DNA of 64,000 nucleotides, from NCBI RefSeq assembly GCF_014268505.2, contig NZ_JABWQP020000004.1:330262-394261 (forward strand), in the 5' to 3' direction. The notes beneath the pieces were generated by a model, which was not told the DNA's origin, made no database searches, and saw nothing but the letters and a program-made list of their open reading frames with translations. Made by a program: the position numbers and the translations under genes. Source of the stretch: Pseudomonas khorasanensis. Lineage in GTDB: Bacteria; Pseudomonadota; Gammaproteobacteria; Pseudomonadales; Pseudomonadaceae. Shown one piece after another: positions 53,779 through 62,402 of this stretch (position 1 is the first letter of the stretch; every line of letters starts with the position of its first letter).

Positions 53779-54884
53779 CACAGCGCTCCGGCAGTTACGG
53801 CAGGGGTTGAGGCGCGCCGTGTCCAGCGCTGTTTCAGGCGTGGCCGATAGAGAATCAGCACGTCACAGGCGAGCAGGAAAAACAGCATCATCCCCTGGAA
53901 TAACTGGGTAATCGCCTGCGGCAGATTGAGCGACAACTGCGCGCTCTCGCCACCGATGTACAGCAGCGCCATCAACAGGCTGGAAAACAGAATGCCTATC
54001 GGATTCAAGCGTCCGAGAAACGCCACCGTGATCGCCGCGTAGCCATAGCCCGGTGACACCTGCGGAACCAGTTGGCCGATCGGCCCGGTCACTTCGCAGA
54101 CCCCGGCCAGCCCCGCCAACCCGCCGCTGACCAACAGCGCGAGCCAGATCAGGCGCTTCTCGCGAAAGCCGACAAACCCCGCCGCACGCTTGTCCAGGCC
54201 CAGCACTTTGATCTGGAAACCGATAAAGCTTTTCTGCAACAACACCCACACCGCGACCAGCGCGAGCAGGGCGAAATACACCCCGGCGTGCACACGGCCA
54301 TCCTCCAGCAGCAGTGGCAGCCGACTGGCGTCGCCGAACATCGCCGACTCGGGAAAGTTGAAACCGGCCGGATCCTTCAACGGCCCGTGCACGCAGAACA
54401 GCAGCAGGTTCAGCGCCACGTAATTGAGCATGATGCTGGTGAGGATTTCGTTGGCGTTGAAACGCGTGCGCAACCACGCCGTCAGTCCGGCCCACGCGGC
54501 GCCCGCCAGCGTGCCGGTCAACAGAATCAACACCAGCGCCCAGCGGCTTTGCATACCGATAATGTTCACCGCCAAGGCGCTGCCGGCCAGCGCGCCCAAC
54601 AGCAGTTGGCCTTCAGCGCCGATGTTCCATATCCGCGCCTGATAGGCCACGGCCAGACCGAGCGCGCAGAGCAGAATTGGCAGCGCTTTGACGAGTAATT
54701 CAGAGACCCCATACAGATCGCTGACGGGCGCGATCAACAGCGTGTGCAAGGTGTTCAGCGGATCGTGGCCCAGGGCAATGAACAGCAGCGAGCCGCACCC
54801 GAGGGTCAACGCCGCCGCCAATAAAGGTGAACACCAGAGCATCAGGCGCGATGGCTGGCCACGGGATTCGAGAGAAAGCAGCAT
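53778..54884 (-). CDS. ABC transporter permease 1 (BMP-type nucleoside uptake)
   Basis: 368 residues, BPD_transp_2 family. Motif IWNIGAEGQLLLGALAGSALAVN and FNANEILTSIMLNYVALNLL are diagnostic. ATG 54884 has GGAG 8 bases upstream, and this RBS lies inside the end of the ATPase gene region; the open frame extends 24 codons further but without an RBS. Co-transcribed with the ATPase, 13 bases downstream of it. Confidence 0.9.
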   Translation of the reverse strand: MLLSLESRGQPSRLMLWCSPLLAAALTLGCGSLLFIALGHDPLNTLHTLLIAPVSDLYGVSELLVKALPILLCALGLAVAYQARIWNIGAEGQLLLGALAGSALAVNIIGMQSRWALVLILLTGTLAGAAWAGLTAWLRTRFNANEILTSIMLNYVALNLLLFCVHGPLKDPAGFNFPESAMFGDASRLPLLLEDGRVHAGVYFALLALVAVWVLLQKSFIGFQIKVLGLDKRAAGFVGFREKRLIWLALLVSGGLAGLAGVCEVTGPIGQLVPQVSPGYGYAAITVAFLGRLNPIGILFSSLLMALLYIGGESAQLSLNLPQAITQLFQGMMLFFLLACDVLILYRPRLKQRWTRRASTPAVTAGAL

Positions 54885-54897
54885 GAGGGAAACTCCG

Positions 54898-56445
54898 TTA
54901 AACCGTGGCGGCGCAAGGTGAGTGATCGAACTGGCCGGCCATCCACGCGCCGACATCGCTCAGTTGCGTATCGCCGGTGTCGTGCAGTGCCGCCAGCCGT
55001 CCGTTGCACAGCGCGCCGAGGCGGTCGCTGATCTGGAACAACTCATCCAGGTCTTCAGACATCACCAGAATCGCCGCGCCCGCATCGCGCAGAGCGATCA
55101 AGGCCCGGTGGATGGTCGCGGCGGCGCCGACATCGACACCCCATGTCGGGTGCGCGGCGATCAGCAGTTTGGGTTGCTGGAGGATTTCCCGGCCGAGAAT
55201 GAATTTCTGCAAATTGCCGCCGGACAGGCTGCGGGCGGCTGTTTGTGTGTCCGGGGTTTTCACGCCGAAGCGCTGGATGATCTGTCGGGCGAGGGCTTCG
55301 ACTTTGCCACGTTCAATCAAACCGTGACTGACCAGCCCCTGTTGGAAAGCGGTGAGCAGAGCGTTGTCGGCGAGACTCAACTCCGGCACCGCGCCGTGGC
55401 CGAGACGCTCGGCCGGGACGAACGCCAGGCCCAGTTTGCGTCTTGCATCCGGGCGTAAATTCGCAACGTGTTGCTCAGCGAATCGTATCGTCGCCGCTTG
55501 TTCGCGCGGCAGCGTCCGCTCGCCGCTGAGCAGGGCGAGCAACTCATCCTGCCCGTTGCCCGCGACCCCGGCGATGCCGACGATTTCACCGCTGCGCACC
55601 TGCACATTGATGTCGTGCAGCGAGCAGCCAAACGGGTCCGGGTTGTGCCAGCACAAGCCCTTCACCCGCAAAAAAGCCGCGCCACCGCTGACCTTCGGAT
55701 ACTCGCCAATCAATGCCGCCGCTTCGCCGACCATCAACTGCGCCAGTTGTTGATCCGAGCATTCGGCGGGCACGCAATGCCCGGCAACCCGGCCGCCGCG
55801 CAGCACCGTGGCGCTGTGGCACAAGGCGCGCACTTCACCAAGCTTGTGGCTGATAAACAGGATGCTGCAACCCTCGTCGGCGAGACGCCGCAGCGTGATG
55901 AACAACTCGTTGGCCTCTTGCGGCGTCAGCACCGAGGTCGGCTCGTCGAGTATCAGCAGGCGAATGTCCTGCATCAGGCAACGAATGATTTCCACCCGTT
56001 GCCGCTCGCCGATCGACAGGCTGTGGACAAGTCGTTCGGGTTCCAGCGCCATGCCATAGCGCTGCGACACTTCACGAATCTTCGGCTCCAGTTGCTTCGG
56101 CGTGCCGGCCGCCGCGCCCATCGCCAGCGCGATGTTCTGCGCCACGCTGAGGGTTTCAAACAACGAGAAATGCTGGAACACCATGCCGATGCCCAATTGC
56201 CTCGCCTGCGCCGGATTGCGGATATTCACCCGCTGGCCCTGCCAGAGCAGTTCGCCAGCCTCGGCCTGAATGACACCGTAGATGATTTTCATCAGCGTGC
56301 TTTTACCCGCACCGTTCTCACCGAGCAGCGCGTGGATTTCTCCCGGCGCGATGCTCAAGTCGATGGCGTCGTTGGCGAGGCAACCGGGGTAGCGCTTGCT
56401 GATCTGGTGCAGCTGCAGGCGCGGCGGGGAAGGAGCGATGGACAT
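54898..56445 (-). CDS. ABC transporter ATPase, two fused domains (BMP-type nucleoside uptake)
   Basis: 515 residues with two ABC domains. Domain 1: Walker A GENGAGKST (42-50), signature LSIGERQRVEI, Walker B RLLILDEPTSVL. Domain 2 (from about 265): degenerate Walker A GVAGNGQDELLALLSG, signature LSGGNLQKFILGREI, and an Asp-poor Walker B (PKLLIAAHPTWGVDVGA). A degenerate second site is normal for sugar/nucleoside ABC ATPases. First gene of the transporter operon. RBS weak. Confidence 0.92.
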   Translation of the reverse strand: MSIAPSPPRLQLHQISKRYPGCLANDAIDLSIAPGEIHALLGENGAGKSTLMKIIYGVIQAEAGELLWQGQRVNIRNPAQARQLGIGMVFQHFSLFETLSVAQNIALAMGAAAGTPKQLEPKIREVSQRYGMALEPERLVHSLSIGERQRVEIIRCLMQDIRLLILDEPTSVLTPQEANELFITLRRLADEGCSILFISHKLGEVRALCHSATVLRGGRVAGHCVPAECSDQQLAQLMVGEAAALIGEYPKVSGGAAFLRVKGLCWHNPDPFGCSLHDINVQVRSGEIVGIAGVAGNGQDELLALLSGERTLPREQAATIRFAEQHVANLRPDARRKLGLAFVPAERLGHGAVPELSLADNALLTAFQQGLVSHGLIERGKVEALARQIIQRFGVKTPDTQTAARSLSGGNLQKFILGREILQQPKLLIAAHPTWGVDVGAAATIHRALIALRDAGAAILVMSEDLDELFQISDRLGALCNGRLAALHDTGDTQLSDVGAWMAGQFDHSPCAATV

Positions 56446-57005
56446 GACAGGCTCGACTGACTTGGAGTTGTGCCTGTGGATAAAGCAATTTCCTGGCCAT
56501 CGAGTCAGGAACGCGCGCCAGCCATGCCCGCTAACGTGGATTGCAGAGCGACAGCGCCTGGCTCATTCCACAATCGAGCACCAGTTCAGCGCAAAGCTGC
56601 TGATCAGGCTCCAGTTTCGTTCACCCCCAATTGGTTAAAAAACGAGCAATCGCGCGCGGCCTAGATGGATCCAGCCACTGAGCCGGTCATAAACGGGTTA
56701 TCCACAGGTTATTCCACAGTAACTGTGCGCAAGCGGTGGCGCCGGGCATAAGCACTGCTGTGCTTTCTTCTAAAGGTGATAACCGCGGCTAAGTGTCTGT
56801 TTTTCCGTCGGATTCGTATTTCGTCGGATCAATTGAACGAAAAATGATCAAATCTCGCTAAGCCGCATGACAGAAGGGTTACAGCGGTATGTACTCAGGT
56901 TATCCACAGTCGGGTGCACAGCGGATGTGGGCAACTCCCGGTAATAAGAAACGCGCGTGATGCCCTAAAAGATCGCAGCCTTCGGACGATCTTTTGATCC
57001 TGAGT
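56446..57005. other. 560-base non-coding region with DnaA-box 9-mers
   Basis: Contains three exact copies of TTATCCACA: 56475-56483 (minus strand), 56698-56706 and 56900-56908 (plus strand). There is also a near-copy TTATTCCACA at about 56709. The part at 56755-56890 is AT-rich. No coding frame convinced me. Ends in a terminator hairpin for the downstream minus-strand gene. Confidence 0.6.
56967..56995 (-). terminator. Terminator behind the YigZ-type gene
   Basis: AAAAGATCG (56967-56975) pairs with CGATCTTTT (56987-56995), a 9-bp stem with T/A ends on both strands. Reads as a terminator for the yigZ-like gene, which stops at 57006. Also an example of the AGGCTGCGATCTTTT repeat type. Confidence 0.72.
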
Positions 57006-57587
57006 TTAACGCTGCAATAAAATCCGCCCACGGCTCAAATCCGCCAACTGACTCTGCAGTACTTCAATCTGCGCTTCCCCCACCGCCAATTTCAACTCAA
57101 CCCCATTGGCAGTGAAGTTTTCCTCCGTCACCAATCCACCGAGATCCGCCACGCGCAACTTCACCAACGCCAATTCGGCGAATCCACAAGCGCAGCTCAG
57201 CGGCACGCGGCTGATCAGCTCGATTTTTTCCGCCGCTTGCAGGCACTTGTTCGCACCGCCGCCATACGCCCGGGCCAGACCGCCGGTGCCCAGTTGAATG
57301 CCGCCGTACCAGCGGATCACCAGCACCGCGACCTGATCGCAGTCCTGCGCTTCGATCGCCGCCAGAATGGGGCGCCCGGCTGTACCGCCCGGCTCGCCGT
57401 CGTCACTGCTGCGATATTGCGCGCCGAACTTCCACGCCCAGCAATTGTGCGTGGCATTCAAATCGCTGTGCTGCTCGAAAAATGCCTGGGCGTCGGCGGG
57501 GCTGCCGATCGGCGTCGCCAGGGTGATAAAGCGGCTTTTGCGAATCTCTTCGCGGTACTCGCAAAAACCGCTGAGGGTGAAAGGCAT
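57006..57587 (-). CDS. yigZ: YigZ/IMPACT family protein
   Basis: 193 residues. The IMPACT N-terminal domain shows REEIRKSRFITLATPI, THNCWAWKFG and DDGEPGGTAGRPIL, then VRWYGGIQLGTGGLARAYGG, all conserved in the UPF0029 family. C-terminal DUF1949. Exact role not settled; homologues act on translation or stress. ATG 57587 is the first with the conserved N-terminus. Confidence 0.9.
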   Translation of the reverse strand: MPFTLSGFCEYREEIRKSRFITLATPIGSPADAQAFFEQHSDLNATHNCWAWKFGAQYRSSDDGEPGGTAGRPILAAIEAQDCDQVAVLVIRWYGGIQLGTGGLARAYGGGANKCLQAAEKIELISRVPLSCACGFAELALVKLRVADLGGLVTEENFTANGVELKLAVGEAQIEVLQSQLADLSRGRILLQR

Positions 57588-57595
57588 AAAACGTC

Positions 57596-58246
57596 TTATA
57601 GAGAAGGAGTGAGGCCGCAGCCTTTGAGGATGATGCGGATCAGGTTGTTGCCAGCGTCTTCGATGTCCTGTTTGGTCAGCTTGCTGCGCCCGGTCACGCG
57701 GCAGATCTGCGTGGCGAAGTCGGCATAGTGCTGGGTGCTGCCCCACAGCAGGAAGATCAGGTGCACCGGATCGATCGGGTCCATTTTGCCTGCATCAATC
57801 CACGCCTGAAACACCGCCGCCCGGCCGGTGAACCAGGCGCGATAATCCTGGTTGAAGTATTCGCTCAGGCATTCGCCGCCGCTGATCACTTCCATTGCGA
57901 AGATCCGCGAGGCCTGTGGCTGGCGCCGGGAGAATTCCATCTTCGCGCGGATGTAGCGGGTCAGCGCCTCGGCCGGATCATCCTCGGCGGTAAGAGTGTT
58001 GAAGGTGCTGTCCCACAACTCAATGATGTTGCTCAGCACCGCCACGTACAAACCGAGTTTGTTGGTGAAATAGTAATGCAGGTTCGCCTTGGGCAACCCA
58101 GCCTTCTGGGCGATGGTGTTCATGCTGGTGCCTTTGTACCCGTGACGGGCAAACTCGTCTTCGGCGGCTTTGAGGATGGTCTCTTCGTTCTTCTGACGAA
58201 TTCGGCTGGCGGGTTTGCCGCCATGGGCTGGGACTTCAAAGGTCAT
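57596..58246 (-). CDS. TetR-family regulator, RutR-like
   Basis: 216 residues. N-terminal HTH: RQKNEETILKAAEDEFARHGYKGTSMNTIAQKAGLPKANLHYYFTNKLGLY in pieces. The C-terminal part (FSRRQPQASRIFAMEVISGGECLSEYF) fits the RutR/TetR_C_3 group that senses pyrimidines. It lies 88 bases after a nucleobase permease gene, in line with a nucleobase-linked role. Only 8 bases separate its stop from yigZ. Confidence 0.85.
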   Translation of the reverse strand: MTFEVPAHGGKPASRIRQKNEETILKAAEDEFARHGYKGTSMNTIAQKAGLPKANLHYYFTNKLGLYVAVLSNIIELWDSTFNTLTAEDDPAEALTRYIRAKMEFSRRQPQASRIFAMEVISGGECLSEYFNQDYRAWFTGRAAVFQAWIDAGKMDPIDPVHLIFLLWGSTQHYADFATQICRVTGRSKLTKQDIEDAGNNLIRIILKGCGLTPSL

Positions 58247-58334
58247 AGGCACTTCCGGGATTGTCTGTGGGTGCAACCAGTTGCGTTGATAGCGCACCCA
58301 CAGTCATCCGACAAGACCTTGCGCGATAAAACCG

Positions 58335-59723
58335 TTACGCCTGTTCGATCTTGTTCAGTGGCGCAGGGCTCTGAGTCGTTGCGGTTTTGCCTTCCGGCAA
58401 CAGCAGGCAAAGCATGACCGCCGTCAGGCCGCCGCTGGTGATCGCCGAGTCGAACAGGTTCTGCACCAGTGTCGGCATCAGATGCAGCAGGTTCGGTTGC
58501 GCAGCAATACCCAGGCCGACGCCGAAGGAGGTGGCGATGATCAGCATGCTGCGTCGGTCCAGCGGCGACTGCGCGAGAATGCGTATGCCGGCCGCAGCCA
58601 CGGCCCCGAACATCACCAATGTCGCGCCTCCGAGCACCGGTTTGGGGATCTGCTGCAGCACGGCGCCGATCATGGGAAACAGGCCCAGACAAAACAGGAT
58701 CGCGCCGATGTACAGCCCGACGTAGCGGCTGGCCACGCCGGTCAACTGGATCACTCCGTTGTTCTGCGCAAACGTGGTGTTGGGGAACGCACTGAATGTG
58801 GCGGCAATCATGCAACTGACGCCGTCGCCCAGCACACCGCCGCGCAAACGGCTTATATAAGAAGGGCCGCTGATGGGCTGGCGGGCGAGCATGCAATTGG
58901 CGGTGAGGTCGCCGACGGTTTCGATGGTGCTGATCAGATAAATCAGCGCGACTGGCAGGAAAGCCGTCCAGTCGAAGCTGAAACCGAACTTGAAAGGTGT
59001 GGGAAGACTCACCAGCGGTAAATCAGGCAATGGCTGCGGCACCCATTTTCCGCTGAACCAGGCAGCCAGGCTTCCCAGCAGCAGACCGACGATTATCGCC
59101 GACAGTCGCACCCACGGCGTGTTCGAGCGGTTGAGCAAAATGATGGTCAGCAGCACAAACACACCCAGCGCCAGATTGCCCGGCGCACCGAAGTCCGGGG
59201 CATTGAAGCCACCGCCAAGATCCGTAATGCCGACCTTGATCAGGCTAACGCCAATCAGGGTAATGACGATCCCGGTCACCAGCGGCGTGACCACTCTGCG
59301 CAACTGACCGATGAAACGGCTGAGGACGATCTGCACGAGCGCGCCGAAAAAGCACACGCCGAAAATCATCGCCAGAATGTCCTCCGGGCTGCCGCCGCGC
59401 TGCTTGACCAGAAACCCGGCCGACAGCACGGCGCCCAGAAAGGCGAAACTGGTGCCTTGCAGGCAGATCATCCCCGCGCCGATGCCGAACGGCCGTCTGG
59501 CCTGAATAAAAGTGCCGACGCCCGAGACCATCAGCGCCATGCTGATCAGGTAGGGCAGATGCGCGGTCAGTCCGAGCGCCGAACCGATGACGAGCGGCGG
59601 GGTGATGATGCCGACGAAGCTGGCGAGCACGTGTTGTAGCGCGGCAAGAATGGCGGCGACCGGTTTCGGGCGGTCGTTAAGGCCGTAGATCAGTTCACTG
59701 GGCGACTCGGAATCTGGCTGCAT
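58335..59723 (-). CDS. Nucleobase:cation symporter-2 (uracil/xanthine permease)
   Basis: 462 residues, NCS2 family. Motifs: LQHVLASFVGIITPPLVIG with Gln-His after TM1, VGDLTANCMLARQP, and the signature VTPLVTGIVITLIGVSLIKVG. Imports uracil, xanthine or urate with H+. ATG 59723 is the best-placed start; earlier frame lacks family similarity. Probably regulated by the TetR gene just downstream. Confidence 0.88.
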   Translation of the reverse strand: MQPDSESPSELIYGLNDRPKPVAAILAALQHVLASFVGIITPPLVIGSALGLTAHLPYLISMALMVSGVGTFIQARRPFGIGAGMICLQGTSFAFLGAVLSAGFLVKQRGGSPEDILAMIFGVCFFGALVQIVLSRFIGQLRRVVTPLVTGIVITLIGVSLIKVGITDLGGGFNAPDFGAPGNLALGVFVLLTIILLNRSNTPWVRLSAIIVGLLLGSLAAWFSGKWVPQPLPDLPLVSLPTPFKFGFSFDWTAFLPVALIYLISTIETVGDLTANCMLARQPISGPSYISRLRGGVLGDGVSCMIAATFSAFPNTTFAQNNGVIQLTGVASRYVGLYIGAILFCLGLFPMIGAVLQQIPKPVLGGATLVMFGAVAAAGIRILAQSPLDRRSMLIIATSFGVGLGIAAQPNLLHLMPTLVQNLFDSAITSGGLTAVMLCLLLPEGKTATTQSPAPLNKIEQA

Positions 59724-59851
59724 GGATTTGGCTTCTTGTTCAAGGATCAAGTTGATCCTGCTCTGCAAAAACCTGTCCAGTTGCTCAGCTTTCTGATGAA
59801 AACCGCTCTCTTGTAGGCGCTGCGGCACGCTGCGATTTTTTGATTTTGTCG

Positions 59852-60772
59852 TCAACGCGTCGCCGCGAGACTCTCCAGGAAGCTTTCCAGCACCAAATGG
59901 GGGCGCCGGCCCTTGCGCGTGACCGATGCCAGACTCAAGTCATAAAAACGCCTCCCGGCTTTGAGAGCCCGCAAGCGCCCCTGCTGCACCCAGAGACTGG
60001 CGTAGTGATCCGGCAGGTAACCGATGTAACGTCCGGTCAGAATCAGGAACGCCATGCCTTCACGGTCGGACGCGCTGGCCGTGCAGTTGAGTGCCTGGTA
60101 ATGCGCCTGAATGTCTGCAGGCAAACGAAAGGTTGGCGCAATGGCGTCCTGACTGTCCAGGCGTTGGTCATCGAGCTGTTCGTCGTCAACATAAAAAAGC
60201 GGATGGCCCACGGCGCAATACAACAATGACCGTTCGCTGTACAACGGCTGGTATTCCAACCCGGACAGCGCGGTGGCCTGGGGCACCACGCCGACGTGCA
60301 GCCGGCCATCGAGCACGCCTTGTTCGACTTCGTTCGGCGCAATCATGCGAATCTGGATCTGCACATCCGGCCCGCGTTCCTTCAATTGGGCGAGGGCATG
60401 GGTGATGCGCATGTGGGGCAGGGTGACGAGGTTATCGGTCAGGCCGATGATCAGTTCGCCCCTCAGGTGTTGGTGCAAACCGTTGACCTCGGTTCGGAAA
60501 CTTTCCAGCGCACTTAATAACTGCAGCGCCGATTGGTAGACCTCGCGACCTTCTTCAGTCAGCGAAAAGCCGGCCCGGCCGCGCTGACACAAGCGCAAGC
60601 CAAGGCGTTGTTCCAGATCGCTCATCTGCTGGCTGATCGCCGAGCGCCCGATACCGAGCACGGTTTCCGCTGCGGAGAAGCCGCCACACTCGACGACGCT
60701 GCGAAAAATCCGCAGCAGGCGGATATCAAAGTCACTGACCTGGGCCAGCGGATCGGCGCGGCGGCTGCTCAT
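59852..60772 (-). CDS. bauR: BauR, LysR-family activator of beta-alanine catabolism
   Basis: 306 residues. HTH: FDIRLLRIFRSVVECGGFSAAETVLGIGRSAISQQMSDLEQRLGLRLC in pieces. Divergent from bauA, as in P. aeruginosa (PA0133/PA0132 as I recall), where BauR activates bauABCD in response to beta-alanine. No clear RBS before the ATG (AT-rich). Confidence 0.85.
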   Translation of the reverse strand: MSSRRADPLAQVSDFDIRLLRIFRSVVECGGFSAAETVLGIGRSAISQQMSDLEQRLGLRLCQRGRAGFSLTEEGREVYQSALQLLSALESFRTEVNGLHQHLRGELIIGLTDNLVTLPHMRITHALAQLKERGPDVQIQIRMIAPNEVEQGVLDGRLHVGVVPQATALSGLEYQPLYSERSLLYCAVGHPLFYVDDEQLDDQRLDSQDAIAPTFRLPADIQAHYQALNCTASASDREGMAFLILTGRYIGYLPDHYASLWVQQGRLRALKAGRRFYDLSLASVTRKGRRPHLVLESFLESLAATR

Positions 60773-60799
60773 TTTTTATTCTCTTTGTTTAGCGCGAAT

Positions 60800-60814
60800 C
60801 TAACTGAAGGTTAG
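60800..60814. promoter_or_regulatory. Candidate BauR operator
   Basis: CTAAC-TGAAG-GTTAG, a perfect 5-5-5 inverted repeat in the bauR-bauA gap, about 95 bases before the bauA ATG. Position and shape fit a LysR site. Binding is inference. Confidence 0.5.
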
Positions 60815-60908
60815 AAGAGTTGAATTTCACCGACTTTATCGCCGTGGCAATTTAGCTGCAACAACGCTTTCTATCTCCCTGACGCTTATGCCCTGCGAGG
60901 TTTTGCCA

Positions 60909-62258
60909 ATGAACATGCCTGAAAACGCGCCGTCGCCTCTTGCCAGTAAACTGAAGCTGGATGCGCACTGGATGCCGTACACCGCCAACCGCAACTTTCA
61001 GCGCGATCCGCGTCTGATCGTCGGGGCCGAAGGCAGCTGGTTGTTCGATGACAAGGGCCGCAAGATCTATGACTCGTTGTCCGGCCTGTGGACCTGCGGC
61101 GCCGGGCACACTCGCAAGGAAATTCAGGAAGCGGTTTCGAAACAGCTGGGCACGCTGGATTACTCGCCGGGCTTTCAGTACGGCCATCCGCTGTCGTTCC
61201 AGCTCGCTGAAAAAATCACCGAGCTGACGCCGGGCAATCTGAACCACGTGTTCTTTACCGACTCCGGTTCCGAGTGCGCCGATACCGCGGTGAAAATGGT
61301 GCGTGCCTACTGGCGTCTGAAAGGTCAGGCGACCAAGACCAAGATGATCGGCCGCGCCCGTGGTTATCACGGCGTGAACATCGCCGGCACCAGCCTTGGC
61401 GGGGTCAACGGCAACCGCAAGCTGTTCGGTCAGGCGATGATGGACGTCGATCATTTGCCGCACACATTGTTGGCGAGCAACGCCTTTTCCCGTGGCATGC
61501 CGGAGCAGGGCGGTGTCGCCTTGGCCGAAGAGCTGCTGAAGTTGATCGAGCTGCACGACGCTTCCAACATTGCGGCAGTGTTCGTTGAACCGATGGCCGG
61601 GTCTGCCGGTGTACTGGTTCCGCCTCAGGGTTACCTCAAGCGTCTGCGCGAGATCTGTGATCAGCACAACATCCTGCTGGTATTTGACGAAGTGATCACC
61701 GGGTTCGGCCGCACCGGATCGATGTTCGGCGCCGACAGCTTCGGCGTGACCCCGGATCTGATGTGCATCGCCAAGCAAGTCACCAACGGCGCCATCCCTA
61801 TGGGCGCGGTGATTGCCAGTTCCGAGATCTACCAGACCTTCATGAATCAGCCGACGCCGGAATATGCGGTGGAATTCCCCCACGGCTACACCTATTCGGC
61901 GCACCCGGTGGCCTGTGCTGCAGGCCTGGCAGCACTCGACCTGCTGCAAAAGGAAAATCTGGTGCAGAGCGTCGCTGAAGTCGCGCCACACTTTGAAAAC
62001 GCGCTGCACGGCCTGAAAGGTTCGAAGAACGTTATCGACATTCGCAACTATGGCCTGGCCGGTGCGATTCAGATTGCCGGTCGTGACGGCGACGCCATCG
62101 TGCGTCCGTTCGAAGCGGGCATGACGCTGTGGAAAGCCGGTTTCTACGTGCGCTTCGGCGGCGACACCCTGCAGTTCGGCCCAACCTTCAACAGCAAGCC
62201 GCAGGACCTTGATCGTCTGTTCGACGCGGTCGGCGAAGTGCTGAACAAGCTCGACTGA
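60909..62258 (+). CDS. bauA: BauA, beta-alanine:pyruvate (omega-amino acid) transaminase
   Basis: 449-residue class III PLP aminotransferase. Seen: SLSGLWTCGAGHTRKEI, TDSGSECADTAVKMVRAYW, the PLP-binding FDEVITGFGRTG, and catalytic Lys in AKQVTNGAIPMG (about residue 290). It converts beta-alanine and pyruvate to malonate semialdehyde and alanine. Matches P. aeruginosa BauA along its length as I recall it. ATG 60909 has GAGG upstream; an earlier ATG at 60888 is possible. Confidence 0.94.
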   Translation: MNMPENAPSPLASKLKLDAHWMPYTANRNFQRDPRLIVGAEGSWLFDDKGRKIYDSLSGLWTCGAGHTRKEIQEAVSKQLGTLDYSPGFQYGHPLSFQLAEKITELTPGNLNHVFFTDSGSECADTAVKMVRAYWRLKGQATKTKMIGRARGYHGVNIAGTSLGGVNGNRKLFGQAMMDVDHLPHTLLASNAFSRGMPEQGGVALAEELLKLIELHDASNIAAVFVEPMAGSAGVLVPPQGYLKRLREICDQHNILLVFDEVITGFGRTGSMFGADSFGVTPDLMCIAKQVTNGAIPMGAVIASSEIYQTFMNQPTPEYAVEFPHGYTYSAHPVACAAGLAALDLLQKENLVQSVAEVAPHFENALHGLKGSKNVIDIRNYGLAGAIQIAGRDGDAIVRPFEAGMTLWKAGFYVRFGGDTLQFGPTFNSKPQDLDRLFDAVGEVLNKLD

Positions 62259-62272
62259 TTTCACGCAGAACC

Positions 62273-62297
62273 TGTGGGAGCCGAGCTTGCTCGCGAA
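62273..62297. repeat. Single degenerate REP
   Basis: TGTGGGAGCCGAGCTTGCTC, then GCGAA, one arm only, in the gap between bauA and bauC. Confidence 0.75.
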
Positions 62298-62402
62298 GGC
62301 ATTCTAAAGAGCGCCAAAGATAACCGGCTCCCAAACAAAGCTACCTATATATAGAAGGCGCCTTTCAACCGGGGCCGCTGAACATAAATTCAGGAGTGTT
62401 CG

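Noticed and set aside
56475..56908. Chromosome origin (oriC)
   Set aside because: DnaA boxes are too few, and dnaA, dnaN, rpmH or gidA are not near. Kept only as a DnaA-box cluster.
60852..62264. Open frame of 470 codons opposite bauA
   Set aside because: Shadow of a well-identified aminotransferase; His/Gln-rich composition typical of antisense frames in Pseudomonas.
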